Shown: positions 12,497-22,481 of the stretch, piece by piece
Layout: each line of letters begins with the position of its first letter
Numbering within the stretch: the first letter of the stretch is position 1
Source of the DNA: Cololabis saira
Taxonomy: Eukaryota > Chordata > Actinopteri > Beloniformes > Belonidae
DNA length: 64,000 bases
Reading direction: 5' to 3'
Assembly: GCF_033807715.1 (NCBI RefSeq)
Contig: NC_084599.1
Coordinates: 6,066,125 to 6,130,124 of the forward strand
Notes under the pieces: model-generated
Told to the model about the DNA's origin: nothing
Database searches by the model: none
What the model saw: the letters and a program-made list of their open reading frames with translations, nothing else
Position numbers and translations under genes: made by a program

Positions 12497-12622
12497 GCTG
12501 TTTCCCTCCTGGATGCCGACCCACCCATCTACCTTATGGTGTCACTGTCGCCAGGTCTACCTTCCCATGAGCTACTGTTACGCTGTCAGACTGACTGCAG
12601 AGGAGGACCCGCTGGTTCTCAG
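12497..12622 (+). pseudogene. lss: Lanosterol synthase internal exon in inverted orientation
   Basis: A plus-strand exon of 126 bp flanked by TTTCAG and GTGCAC. It reads [19 protein letters not shown], then [19 protein letters not shown], the conserved segment around residues 220-270 of vertebrate lanosterol synthase. The exon is undamaged, yet it faces away from the C-terminal exons at 11353-11704 and none of its neighbouring exons is present on either side. It is either a displaced fragment from an inversion or duplication, or a sign of a local assembly error. Called pseudogene only because no complete gene can be spliced here. Confidence 0.75.
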
Positions 12623-13279
12623 GTGCACAAACCATCATGGACCATAAGAGGGCACCATGTTCGTTGCCATACAGCCAGAGCATGCAACATTTGATATCTA
12701 TTTTTTCTACTTCCCATTTGAACTTTATTTTTATTTCCGGAGACGTAATGAAGATACGATATCATATAATGACTCAGTTAGTAATTTATATTACGAGATA
12801 CTGAAGAAGGTGAAACTTATCTGCCTGTTTTTGGTGTCCTGTTGAATGATGGGGCCTTTTCGCAGGAGACCAACTGGAATGTATTACCATGAATGTGATA
12901 AATTAAGAGCATTCAGTATGATAATTCAGTTTCTACTTGTTCCTGTATCACCTTTATATCTTTACTTACTATTGGTGACATTCATTATTCATATCACACA
13001 CTGTATGGAAGGGTTTGTTCAGTTTCTCCATGTTTTGTCTAACTTAATACTAATTACTTAAATATTGATACTTTCTGACACTTAAGATTATTCTCTCACT
13101 TCTGGGTTGCAGCGTAACTGCATCTTTGAAAGGGGATGGAAATTTCCTTTACTGTTATCTTCCTTTGGACAGCAGAAACTATCCTGGTAGTGAAGTCAAA
13201 TCAAAGTTTTATTTTTTTTGTATATCCAAACCAGAGACACACAAACAGACACACACGTTGCACGACTTATATCGTTCAT
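12623..13279. other. No gene seen
   Basis: No following lanosterol synthase exon or other supported feature between the inverted exon and the DIRS-like element. Confidence 0.45.
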
Positions 13280-13515
13280 ATCGAAAGTTACGCCTGTAAC
13301 TACGGTTCTATGAGTCCCGGATGACCGCCAGGCGGTGCTGTAAGCACTGGATATCTTCCCTCGCGCATGTGCATGTCGAGTACAATACCAACAATGTCAC
13401 GTCACCCGTGACCCCTGCATGACCCCCGGAAGGGTATATCTTCCGGCGTCAAGCATGGGATCGACTCCTAGAATCTTCTCGCGAGAGCACGAGGATTCGG
13501 AGTGACCGGCAGGCC

Positions 13516-13612
13516 TGGCGGTCATCCGGGACTCATAGAACCGTAGTTACAGGCGTAACTTTCGTTCTATTTCGTCCCTGCTGACCGCCAGGCGGTGCTG
13601 TAAGCACTGGAT
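13516..13612. repeat. Internal complementary region of DIRS copy A
   Basis: The sequence is complementary first to the left outer end and then to the right outer end, joined at ACTTTCGTTCTATTTCG. In DIRS elements this region templates completion of the circular intermediate. Confidence 0.8.
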
Positions 13613-13654
13613 GACGAATACCAACAATGTCACGTAGGATCCCGGTCACTTACC

Positions 13655-14910
13655 TCACTGACCAGGGGCAGAAGGACCCGGGAGTAGAACCACGCCCAAT
13701 GGTTGGGGAGTGGCGACATTGATCCGGTAAAATCTGGAGAACGTGTCCGGCGACGTCCACGAAGCCGCTGTGCAGATGTCCTCCAGAGGCACCCCCTTCA
13801 GGGCAGCCAAGAAGCTGCAACGCTTCTGGTCGTGTGGCCTCACTGCCTCACCCCCACTGGTAAGGGGCGGCCACTGGCCCTGTGGGTGCGCTCGACGGTG
13901 TCCACCACCCAGTGGGACGGCACTGTCCAGAAACAGCACGCCCCCTGTTGGGGCCACCATGGCAGAGAACAAGCTGCTCCGACCGTCGCACAGGCGCGGT
14001 AGCATAAGCAGCAAGGGCCCGTACGGGGCACAAAGGGCTCGGCCCACTCTCTGCAGGCTCGGGGTCGAACCGACCAAGCTGGATAGGCCGATTAGTACGA
14101 GTGCGTGGCAGGACCTTGGGCAGGAACGCCACGTTCGGCCACAACGTAGCCCCTGAGCCATCCGGGTTCCACCTCAGGCAGTACCCGCTGACTGACAGGG
14201 CATGTAACCCATCGACTCGCTTCGCCGGTGTCATAGCGAGGAGAAAAGCTATCTCCATAGAGAGCCACTTCAGGCCCACCCGGGCCAAGGGCCCAAAGGG
14301 TGGAGAAGAGAGGGCACCTAGCACCATGGGCAGGTCCCACACTGCTCGGGGGTTTATATTAACGTTCATGTTCATGTTCATGTTCTGGTCCACTGGAAAG
14401 CGTCTAGAGACAACATCTGTTGTATTAGACGCTATATAAATAAATCGAATGGAATCGAAAACTGGGGCCTTTGGGCTCCTCGGGGGGCTCCTCCGAGCCC
14501 CCCTGAGAAAGAGAAACCAGCCGGTGGCACCCCACGGTGGCATTCTCAACCAGGGCATGTTGCGACGAAATGACCGCCACATACACCCTTAAAGTGGACT
14601 GAGCACGGCCATCATCCAGGAGGGACCGAAAGGAACCCCAGGATCGTGGCCACGGGGCAAAGAACAGGGTCCTCTGCCCTGTCTGCACACCAGGCAGAGA
14701 ATCTCCCCCACTCGCACTCATACCAGAGGCGGGTGGGAGGCACATGGGCATCCGAGATGCCAGCCCTGACGTGTTCAGGACAGCTTGACAACAATGGGTC
14801 GGGCGCCGCAGTGGCCAGACCCAGAGCTGAAACGACGGGGTCGGGGTGCAAAACCTGAATCCCCGGCTGGGAAAGACGGTCCCTCTGGGGGGCGTCATGT
14901 TGTGTCGCAG
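13655..14910 (-). pseudogene. Tyrosine recombinase remnant (DIRS copy A)
   Basis: Minus-strand fragments in several frames match the copy B recombinase, for example AKRVDGLHALSVSG, where copy B has AKRVSELHAL, and TSPDTFSRFYRINV with the nucleophile Tyr. The frame is broken repeatedly, and a foreign ~118-bp piece interrupts it at 14344-14462. The HSTRS motif of copy B is altered here. Not functional. Confidence 0.8.
14344..14462. mobile_element. Short retroposon-tail insertion in DIRS copy A
   Basis: Absent from copy B at the matching place (about 49055). It ends in an L2/SINE-like tail (AGACGCTATATAAATAAA) and carries a short GTTCAT repeat. The likely source is a truncated L2-type retroposon. 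Confidence 0.5.
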
Positions 14911-14933
14911 CAGAGCCTCCGCAGCAGTGGAAA

Positions 14934-16060
14934 CTATGTTTCCCCGGTCGGAAGGGGGTCACCAAGAGGAGCCCGTGAGCCCTCTGGAGGACCCTCTGCA
15001 AAGGCGGCTTGCGCCGGGAGAGGAAGTCCGTCACCCGGTTCCTGTCTCCAGGCAGGAACATCGCCCGAAGGCCGGGCAGGCGAGGAGCTGTCCACGCTAG
15101 GAGGCCCCGGGACACCTGCAGCAGCTGTGCAGAGTCGGTGCCCCCTCTGGTGGCCGATCAAGGGACAGTGGACACACTGTCCGACCGAACCGGCACGTGC
15201 CTCCCCCACAGGAGTTGCAAAAAATGTTAGAGTGTGAAGTGCAGAGCCCAGAGCTCCAGCACGTTGACGTGGCGCGTGCGGACCCGGGAGGACTACTGAT
15301 GACAGCCTCCCGGCAGGGAGGGGAAAGCGCCTAAGGGCACACCCCTCAGCCGGAATGTCCCGCCTCTCCAGGGTGCAAGGGTATAGACACACACCCGCGA
15401 AACCCTGACCAGCCTGCGCCCGTGCCTCTTGGCATCCAGGCGAGGCTGTCCAGCCACATTGCAGGGGGCGTAGCGACAGCAGGCCCAAAGGTATAAGAGG
15501 GGCAAGGGTTGCCATCACGCACCTGGTGAAAAAAATCCTCGGTGACAGGGAGAGCCCGCACAGGAGCACCCTGAACCGACAACGGTGGCCCCGGTAGGCG
15601 AGCCCCCGGAACCACCGGTGACGTGCCGCGACCGGCACGTGAAACAAGCGCCCTGTAGGTCCACAGTTGCAAACCACTTCCTCCTGACCAACGCAGAGCA
15701 TCTGCTGTGGTCAAGCTTCCGGAAGGGCAGGACCTTCATGTATTCGTCGAGGTCCCTCAGGTCCAAGATGGGACGACGTCCGTCGTCCTTCTTGCTGACG
15801 AGAAAGTAGCTCAAGTAGAACCCCCAGGCCGCGGCGGGGGTCCACCGGCATGATGGCGCTCTTGGCCAGTAGGGCGGGCAACACCTGAGCCCGAGCCAGA
15901 ATGTTTGCCGGGTCTCTGACGATGGTCATCTCAACCCGGCCGGAGGTAGGAGGCCGGTGTCGGAACTGCAATACGTACCCCTGGGCTAGGGTGGAAACCA
16001 CCCGGGCCCCAATGAGCAGGCAGCCCAGTAACCGAGCTGCTGCCGGAAAAGTAGCTGACG
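14934..16060 (-). pseudogene. RT/RNase H remnant (DIRS copy A)
   Basis: Fragments in three frames match the copy B RT/RNase H, such as MTIVRDPANILARAQVLPAL and SYFLVSKKDDGRRPILDLRD. About 200 bp matching 49601-49830 of copy B is deleted near 14985, and further gaps remove the YLDD region. Not functional. Confidence 0.75.
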
Positions 16061-16074
16061 ACCGGCTCCGTGGC

Positions 16075-17483
16075 CTTAGCGCCGTCTCCCCCGGGCTCTG
16101 GACGTCCCGGGGGGGCGACAGTCGGGATCAACGCCCCGACGCTGGTGGGACGGTCCGCACACAGGGGGGCGAAAGTCACCAGCAGGCTGACCCACAGACC
16201 GCTGAAAGCCGCGCCGGCCGCCGTGGGCAGGCGGCCGGGGGCAGGCGGCCGGGGGCGAAGGTGAAGGCCGGTGAAGGGCCTCCCGGTGTACAGGAAGCGG
16301 CCGCACCCCTGTGAAGGTACACCAGCCGCTGCCTGGTCTCATCGGCCAGGGCGGTGCGGTTCAGAGCTTCCAGGGCAGTTGCCCCAAACAGCTCCCCCGG
16401 TTCTGCCGGTGCCTGACGAAGAACCCTACGAGCAGTCTCCGTCAGGGGCGACTGCGCCAGTCAGACATGACGGCGCGTGCGCACCAGGGTGGACATCAGC
16501 CGCCCCAGTTCCCTCGTTTGGGAGGCAAAACCCTGTAGGGACACATCACACAAGTCCCGTGTGGAATCATCCACCTGTGCATCCTGCAGGGAGGTGGAGA
16601 GAGCCAGTAGCAGATGAGAAAGGGTGTTCCCCAGCCGGCCGATGCGTGCCGCTGTTTCATAAGCCTTACAAATATGCCCATCAGTAACCCTACTCTGGGT
16701 AGAGGGGCACTTGGGATCTGGCTTCACAGCCTCATCAGGAGCCACTATCAGTGCTTGCAATGGAGGGCTCGATGGGGGGGGCATGTGGTGGAGACCAGCC
16801 ACAGCAGCGTCCTCCATCGCCGTCAGAGCACGGTCATCAGCCGGCTGTGACATCTCTCCAGCATGAATGCAGCTCCCTCAAAAAATCCGACGAAGACGGA
16901 ATGGTGAATTCCACCGGAGAAGGATTGCGCCTGTGGAAGGCGCTAGAGGCCACCTCCGCACGCGGTGCATCCGGCTGCAAGCGTGCCAGGGCAGTGCGGA
17001 TAATGCTCTGCACGGAGGAACAAACCGTCCCCTCCCGAGAGCTCTGGGCAGATGAGTGCGAGGAGAACCCCGAGCGCTGTGAGGCCGGGTCCCCTGATGA
17101 CACGTTGAAGTGGCTCACCGAGGCTGCAATGGAGATGGCGTCCTCCGGCAGCGGCGGTGGCGACCCCAGAGCAAACTCTGGCATGGCAGGTTCCACCTGG
17201 CCAGTACCAGGTTGCAGATTGAGGAGGAGCGCCTTCATCTGCTCCATGTCGGCAGCCAAGCGATCTACCTTCGAGGAGAGCTGGCTCGTCATCCGCCGTC
17301 GTTTGGGGGCACCCCCACTCTCTTTGCCGATCGCTTCAGAGAAGACCCCGGCTGGGATGAGGGGAGGCAGGCCGACGGCTCCGGCTGCTCAGGGCCCAGG
17401 CACGACACGCAGAGGTCCTGGTCATCCACAGGATCCAGGGCGGCCATGCACCCTGGGCATAAACGCTCCATCACAGCAACCGG
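16075..17483 (-). pseudogene. Gag remnant (DIRS copy A)
   Basis: It aligns with the copy B gag over its whole length but changes frame near 16845 and 17290. The start region (MERLCPGCMAALD) is kept. A short deletion near 16845 removes the segment that reads LSRLTADD in copy B. Not functional. Confidence 0.8.
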
Positions 17484-19150
17484 TGCGAGAGGGAGCGGAC
17501 ACGCTGCCGCCGCCACGGATGTGCCGGTGGGAGAGGGAGCGGACGAGCTGCCGTCACCACGTAGGTGTCGGTGGGAGAGGGGAGCGAAAACGCTGCCGTC
17601 ACCACAGCGAGCACGCTGCCGTCACCACCAATATGCCGGTGGGAGAGGGGAGCGGCCACGCTACCGTCAGCACGGATGTGTCAGTGGGAGAGGGAGCGGA
17701 CACGCTGCCGTCACCACGGATGTGCTGGTAGGAGAGACGAGCGGACACGCTGCCGTCCACACGGATGTGTCGGTGGGAGCGGTCACGCTGCCGTCCACAC
17801 GAATGTGTCGGTGGGAGAGGGGAGCGGTCACGCTGCCGTCACCACGTAGGTGTCAGTGGGAGAGGGGAGCGGAAACGCTGCCGTCACCACAGCGAGCACG
17901 CTGCCGTCACCGCCAATGTGCCGGCGGGAGAGGGGAGGGCCACGCTACCGCCAATACGGATGTGTCAGTGGGAGAGGGGAGCGGAAGCGCTGCCGTCACC
18001 ACAGCGAGCATGCTGCCGTCACCACCAATATGCCGGTGGGAGAGGGGAGCGGCCACGCTACCGTCAGCACGGATGTGTCAGTGGGAGAGGGAGCGGACAC
18101 GCTGCCGTCACCACGGATGTGCTGGTAGGAGAGACGAGCGGACACGCTGCCGTCCACACGAATGTGTCGGTGGGAGCGGTCACGCTGCCGTCCACACGAA
18201 TGTGTCGGTGGGAGAGGGGAGCGGTCACGCTGCCGTCACCACGGATGTGCCGGTGGGAGAGGGAGCGGACGCGCCGCCATCACCACGTAGGTGTCAGTGG
18301 GAGAGGGGAACGGAAACGCAGCCGTCACCACAGCGAGCACGCTGCCGTCACCGCCAATATGCAGGCGGGAGAGGGGAGGGCCACGCTACCGCCAAAACGG
18401 ATGTGTCAGTGGGAGAGGGAGCGGACGCGCCGCCATCACCACGTAGGTGTCAGTGGGAGAGGGGAGCGGAAACGCTGCCGTCACCACAGCGAGCACGCTG
18501 CCGTCACCGCCAATGTGCCGGCGGGAGAGGGGAGGGCCACGCTACCGCCAATACGGATGTGTCAGTGGGAGAGGGGAGCGGAAGCGCTGCCGTCACCACA
18601 GCGAGCATGCTGCCGTCACCACCAATATGCCGGTGGGAGAGGGGAGCGGCCACGCTACCGTCAGCACGGATGTGTCAGTGGGAGAGGGAGCGGACACGCT
18701 GCCGTCACCACGGATGTGCTGGTAGGAGAGACGAGCGGACACGCTGCCGTCCACACGAATGTGTCGGTGGGAGCGGTCACGCTGCCGTCCACACGAATGT
18801 GTCGGTGGGAGAGGGGAGCGGTCACGCTGCCGTCACCACGGATGTGCCGGTGGGAGAGGGAGCGGACGCGCCGCCATCACCACGTAGGTGTCAGTGGGAG
18901 AGGGGAACGGAAACGCAGCCGTCACCACAGCGAGCACGCTGCCGTCACCGCCAATATGCAGGCGGGAGAGGGGAGGGCCACGCTACCGCCAATACGGATG
19001 TGTCAGTGGGAGAGGGAGCGGACGCGCCGCCATCACCACGTAGGTGTCAGTGGGAGAGGGGAGCGGAAACGCTGCCGTCACCACAGCGAGCACGCTGCCG
19101 TCACCGCCAATGTGCCGGTGGGAGAGGGAGCGAACACGCTGCCTTCACCA
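17465..19150. repeat. Minisatellite with 597-bp higher-order repeat in DIRS copy A leader
   Basis: Basic units of about 40-60 bp carry GGTGGGAGAGGGGAGCGG and CACGCTGCCGTCACCAC. A larger block repeats with a period of exactly 597 bp: equivalent points are 17850, 18447 and 19044, and the translated blocks are identical. Copy B has the same basic units over only about 520 bp (52690-53210). Long frames here are repeat artefacts. Confidence 0.9.
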
Positions 19151-20226
19151 CGGCTGTAAGAAAGACCAAAAAAGGGTGTTTGTGTTTTTTTCCAAAGAAA
19201 AAAATAATCCTTTCTTGTCTTTTTTTTTTTTCTTTCTTTTTTTGTCAAAGAAAAAAATAATCTGCAAGGAAAAAATAATGTTGTCACATTAATAAAGTGG
19301 GAGAGGAAGCGAAACGCTGTCTCCCTGCGCAGATTGTGATCAGGTGTCAGGCGCAGCTGACAGCTTACCTTCTGTCAGCCGCGCTGGGGGGCGGGGCGGG
19401 GAGACGCCGCCGCAACCCGACACCATCAATACCGCGCCGGCCACAGCCTCTCGGAGGACGAAAAAAATCGTTACTCCTACCTGAATGGCACGAAGCTGCA
19501 CCGAGGCCGGCGGGTTTCTTAGGGAGGAAAGGAAGAAGCTTCACAAAGCTCCTATTTCCGTCCTGTACTTCAGACGCGCGATGCGAGAAGAATAAGGAGT
19601 CGATCCCATGCTTGACGCCGGAAGATATACCCTTCCGGGGGTCATGCAGGGGTCACGGGTGACGTGACATTGTTGGTATTGTACTCGACATGCGCATGCG
19701 CGAGGGGAGATATCCAGTGCTTACAGCACCGCCTGGCGGTCAGTAGGGACGAAATAGAACCACCTTATTCCTACGCCCCATGAGGCTTTGCGCGAATTAT
19801 GGGAGCTACTTCCGGTGCTGCTGGAACCAGCGTTTGTTTACATGCTGAGTGAACGCGTTAACCCTCTTTCTCCGAGCGTTGGGGATATAAAACATGTGGA
19901 AACACCACCTGTCACAGCTCAAACGGGACAATATCATCTCACCTCTGCCTCCTGCTGTTGAGGGATGGGAGGACGACCTGAAGAAGTGAAGAAATGCTTA
20001 GAAGATGAGAAGTATCTCATTCTTCCCAATGGGCAAAGTGGATACTCCTCCAGGTGGGTAAATATTGTTACTTATCAGTACTCGAGATGAGGGGGGATGG
20101 CATCCCCCCTGAAATAAAAACGGTCCAAATCATCCCCCTTTCCATCCCTTATGTCATTTCATCAATGAGTGTGGTTTTACTGCTATTTCAACATTTAGAG
20201 TCATCACCAGAAAAATAACTTATTTG

Positions 20227-20396
20227 ACAATTTTCACCTGTTTCAAGTACATTTTCACTTGAAATAAGTAGGAAAATCTGCCAGTGGGACAAGATTTATC
20301 TTCTCATTACAAGCAATAACATCTTGTTCCACTGGCAGATTTTTCTACTTATTTTAAGTGAAAATCTACTTGAAACAGGTGAAAATTGTTGTGTTT
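20227..20396. repeat. Palindromic repeat (foldback)
   Basis: The arms begin CAATTTTCACCTGTTTCAAG and end with its near-perfect complement around a short AT-rich loop. The same palindrome recurs at 63197-63363. Confidence 0.8.
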
Positions 20397-20702
20397 TCCA
20401 GTGATGAGTCTTGTTTTAAGTGTAATGAGATTTTTTTTACTAAAATGAGACATTTTAACTAGAAATAAGACAAATATTCTTGTTAAGATTTTGAGTTTTT
20501 GCAGTGATTCATTTTACTTATCTTGTGAAGGACAGAGTCATATGGATAAGTTCAGAAAAGTGTTTTTTATTGTTGTGTTTTGATGTATTTGATGTAAGCC
20601 CAGTGGATATTTAAAGCTTACAGAAGGCTGCATTTAACTGCTGCTATGTCATTCCTGCAGTATTTCTGCAGGTGTTTTGGTCACTGCTATTATTTGTAAT
20701 AT

Positions 20703-21014
20703 TCATTCATTCATTCATTATCTTACCCGCTTTATCCCTTGCGGGGTCACGGGGGTCTGCTGGAGCCTACCCCAGCTCATTTTAGGTGAGAGGCAGGGGT
20801 TACACCCTGGACAGGTCACCAGTCCATCACAGGGCTACATATAAACACACAAACCATGCACACAACCACACTCACGCTCACACCTACGGGCAATTTTAGA
20901 GTCATCAATTAACCTAATATGCATGTTTTTGGACTGTGGGAGGAAGCCGGAGTACCCGGAGAAAACCCACGCAAGCACGGGGAGAACATGCAAACTCCAC
21001 ACAGAAAGACCCCT
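20703..21014 (-). mobile_element. SINE copy, reverse strand, tRNA head missing
   Basis: It matches the 2565-2916 SINE from the CATGTTCTCCCCGTGC block to the (ATTC/GAAT)n tail and lacks the A and B boxes. Confidence 0.8.
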
Positions 21015-21325
21015 TATATTTGTAATATATTATACTATTTGTAATCAGCACAAATGATCTGTCCCCATATGATAAAATCCACCATCCCCCCTGATTTCTT
21101 TTTTACAACTCGAGTACTGATCACAGCTAAGATTCAAAATTGAATTAACAAAAAACATTTTTCTTATCAACACGTCTGTAGTGAAACTATTGTATTTTTA
21201 TTCTAATGCTGCCCTGCAGTCCGTGCCATAAACACACTTTGTATTTTAACTGCACAGAAAATAATAATAAATAATACTAAAGGTTGTCATTACCGGACAA
21301 ATACTACAATGCTGTGTCCTCCATA

Positions 21326-21738
21326 CACCTGAAATCATACCTGATGTTCTCATGACATTAACCTGAAATCATACCTGATGTTCTCATGACATTAACCTGA
21401 AATCATACCTGATATTCTCATGACATTAACCTGAAATCATACCTGATGTTCTCATGACATTAACCTGAAATCACACCTGATATTCTCATGACATTAACCT
21501 GAAATCATACCTGATGTTCTCATGACATTAACCTGAAATCACACCTGATATTCTCATGACATTAACCTGAAATCACACCTGATATTCTCATGACATTAAC
21601 CTGAAATCACACCTGATATTCTCATGACATTAACCTGAAATCACACCTGATATTCTCATGACATTAACCTGAAATCATACCTGATATTCTCATGACATTA
21701 ACCTGAAATCATACCTGACATTCTCATGACATTCCTGT
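21326..21738. repeat. 34-bp tandem repeat, about 12 units
   Basis: Head-to-tail units containing ACCTGAAATCATACCTGAT and TTCTCATGACATTA. There are two main variants (ATAC/ACAC and TGTTC/TATTC). No spacers occur between units. Confidence 0.95.
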
Positions 21739-22047
21739 CAATCCTTCTGAGGATTCGGCGTCTCTCCTCCGGCGGTTTGTCGGATCTCAGCCACAAAGTA
21801 TGATGCAGGTTTTCCTCCACAAAACGACGTACCCGAGCTCCGCAAGGACATTTTAGTAAATGCTACGGTTGATAAACATGTTCAACATTAAATGTCAGAA
21901 AACTAAACCGTAACTTCTCTGCTAGATTGAAAGCAAATTGCTTTAAAATAAACTGCTGTTCGCGCTCAGCTGCCATGGTTAGTCAATGGCGTTATGCAAC
22001 TTCCGGCGTCTAACCGGAAGTTGCACCCACAATCGTTTCTACAGTAG

Positions 22048-22220
22048 TGTAATGTTTAGTCTTATAAAATGACTTGACAGGACGACCAGGTTTTCGTGCC
22101 ACAGCTAGAACTTTACTTAGCATCCGAACCTCATACAATAACTCTAACCGGAGGTCTTGTTCCGCCCCCCATCCGGTTACCTTTCAGAATAAAGTTACAG
22201 TAACAACACAATATATTACA
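22048..22220 (-). repeat. 3' LTR of the Gypsy element
   Basis: 173 bp, one mismatch to the 5' LTR. Preceded on the minus strand by the purine tract at 22221-22231. Confidence 0.95.
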
Positions 22221-22231
22221 TCCCCCTTCTC
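22221..22231 (-). other. Polypurine tract
   Basis: GAGAAGGGGGA on the minus strand, directly abutting the 3' LTR. It primes plus-strand DNA synthesis in LTR retrotransposons. Confidence 0.85.
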
Positions 22232-22481
22232 AAGATTTTTTTTTTCTTTTTTCTTTTCTCTTTTACTGTTTCTCTTTACTAAACTATAAAGACCGTATAG
22301 AACATAAAATCAGACACATTTTTATAAATGAGTAACTTATCACTGAAATAAATATGCCTCTTCAAGAAAATAAAGCCAGTCCACAGGAATAAACAACAAA
22401 ACTAAATCTTACCCCTGGTGAGCTCTAAGGCATAATAAACATTAAATCAGTCATACACTCAAAGTGTCCATTTCCACATTT

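Larger units (their letters stand above)
13280..19760 (-). mobile_element. DIRS-like tyrosine-recombinase retrotransposon, copy A (decayed)
   Basis: It has the DIRS layout, coding strand minus: inverted terminal repeats at 13323-13469 and 19595-19741, and an internal complementary region at about 13516-13612 that carries complements of both outer ends. Between them lie remnants of gag, RT/RNase H and tyrosine recombinase, all broken by frameshifts and deletions relative to copy B (47987-54152). The 5' gag leader is inflated by a 1.7-kb minisatellite. The right end finishes AAC; the left end has ATC where copy B has AAC. It abuts the CCACCTTATTCC end of the element beginning at 19761. Confidence 0.9.
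20076..21121. mobile_element. TIR element with CAGTACTCGAG ends
   Basis: The left end ATCAGTACTCGAG is the exact inverted match of the right end CTCGAGTACTGAT. Next to each end lies a GGGGGGATGG block and its complement. Inside are a ~170-bp palindrome (20227-20396) and a headless SINE. A second copy starts at 63029 and runs out of the window. Non-coding. Confidence 0.7.

Noticed and set aside
17110..19260. Long plus-strand frame of 716 residues
   Set aside because: It runs through the DIRS leader minisatellite on the non-coding strand; repeat units without stops produce it.
21326..21738. Regular ~34-bp repeats as a CRISPR-like array
   Set aside because: Units are head-to-tail with no unique spacers, in a vertebrate genome.
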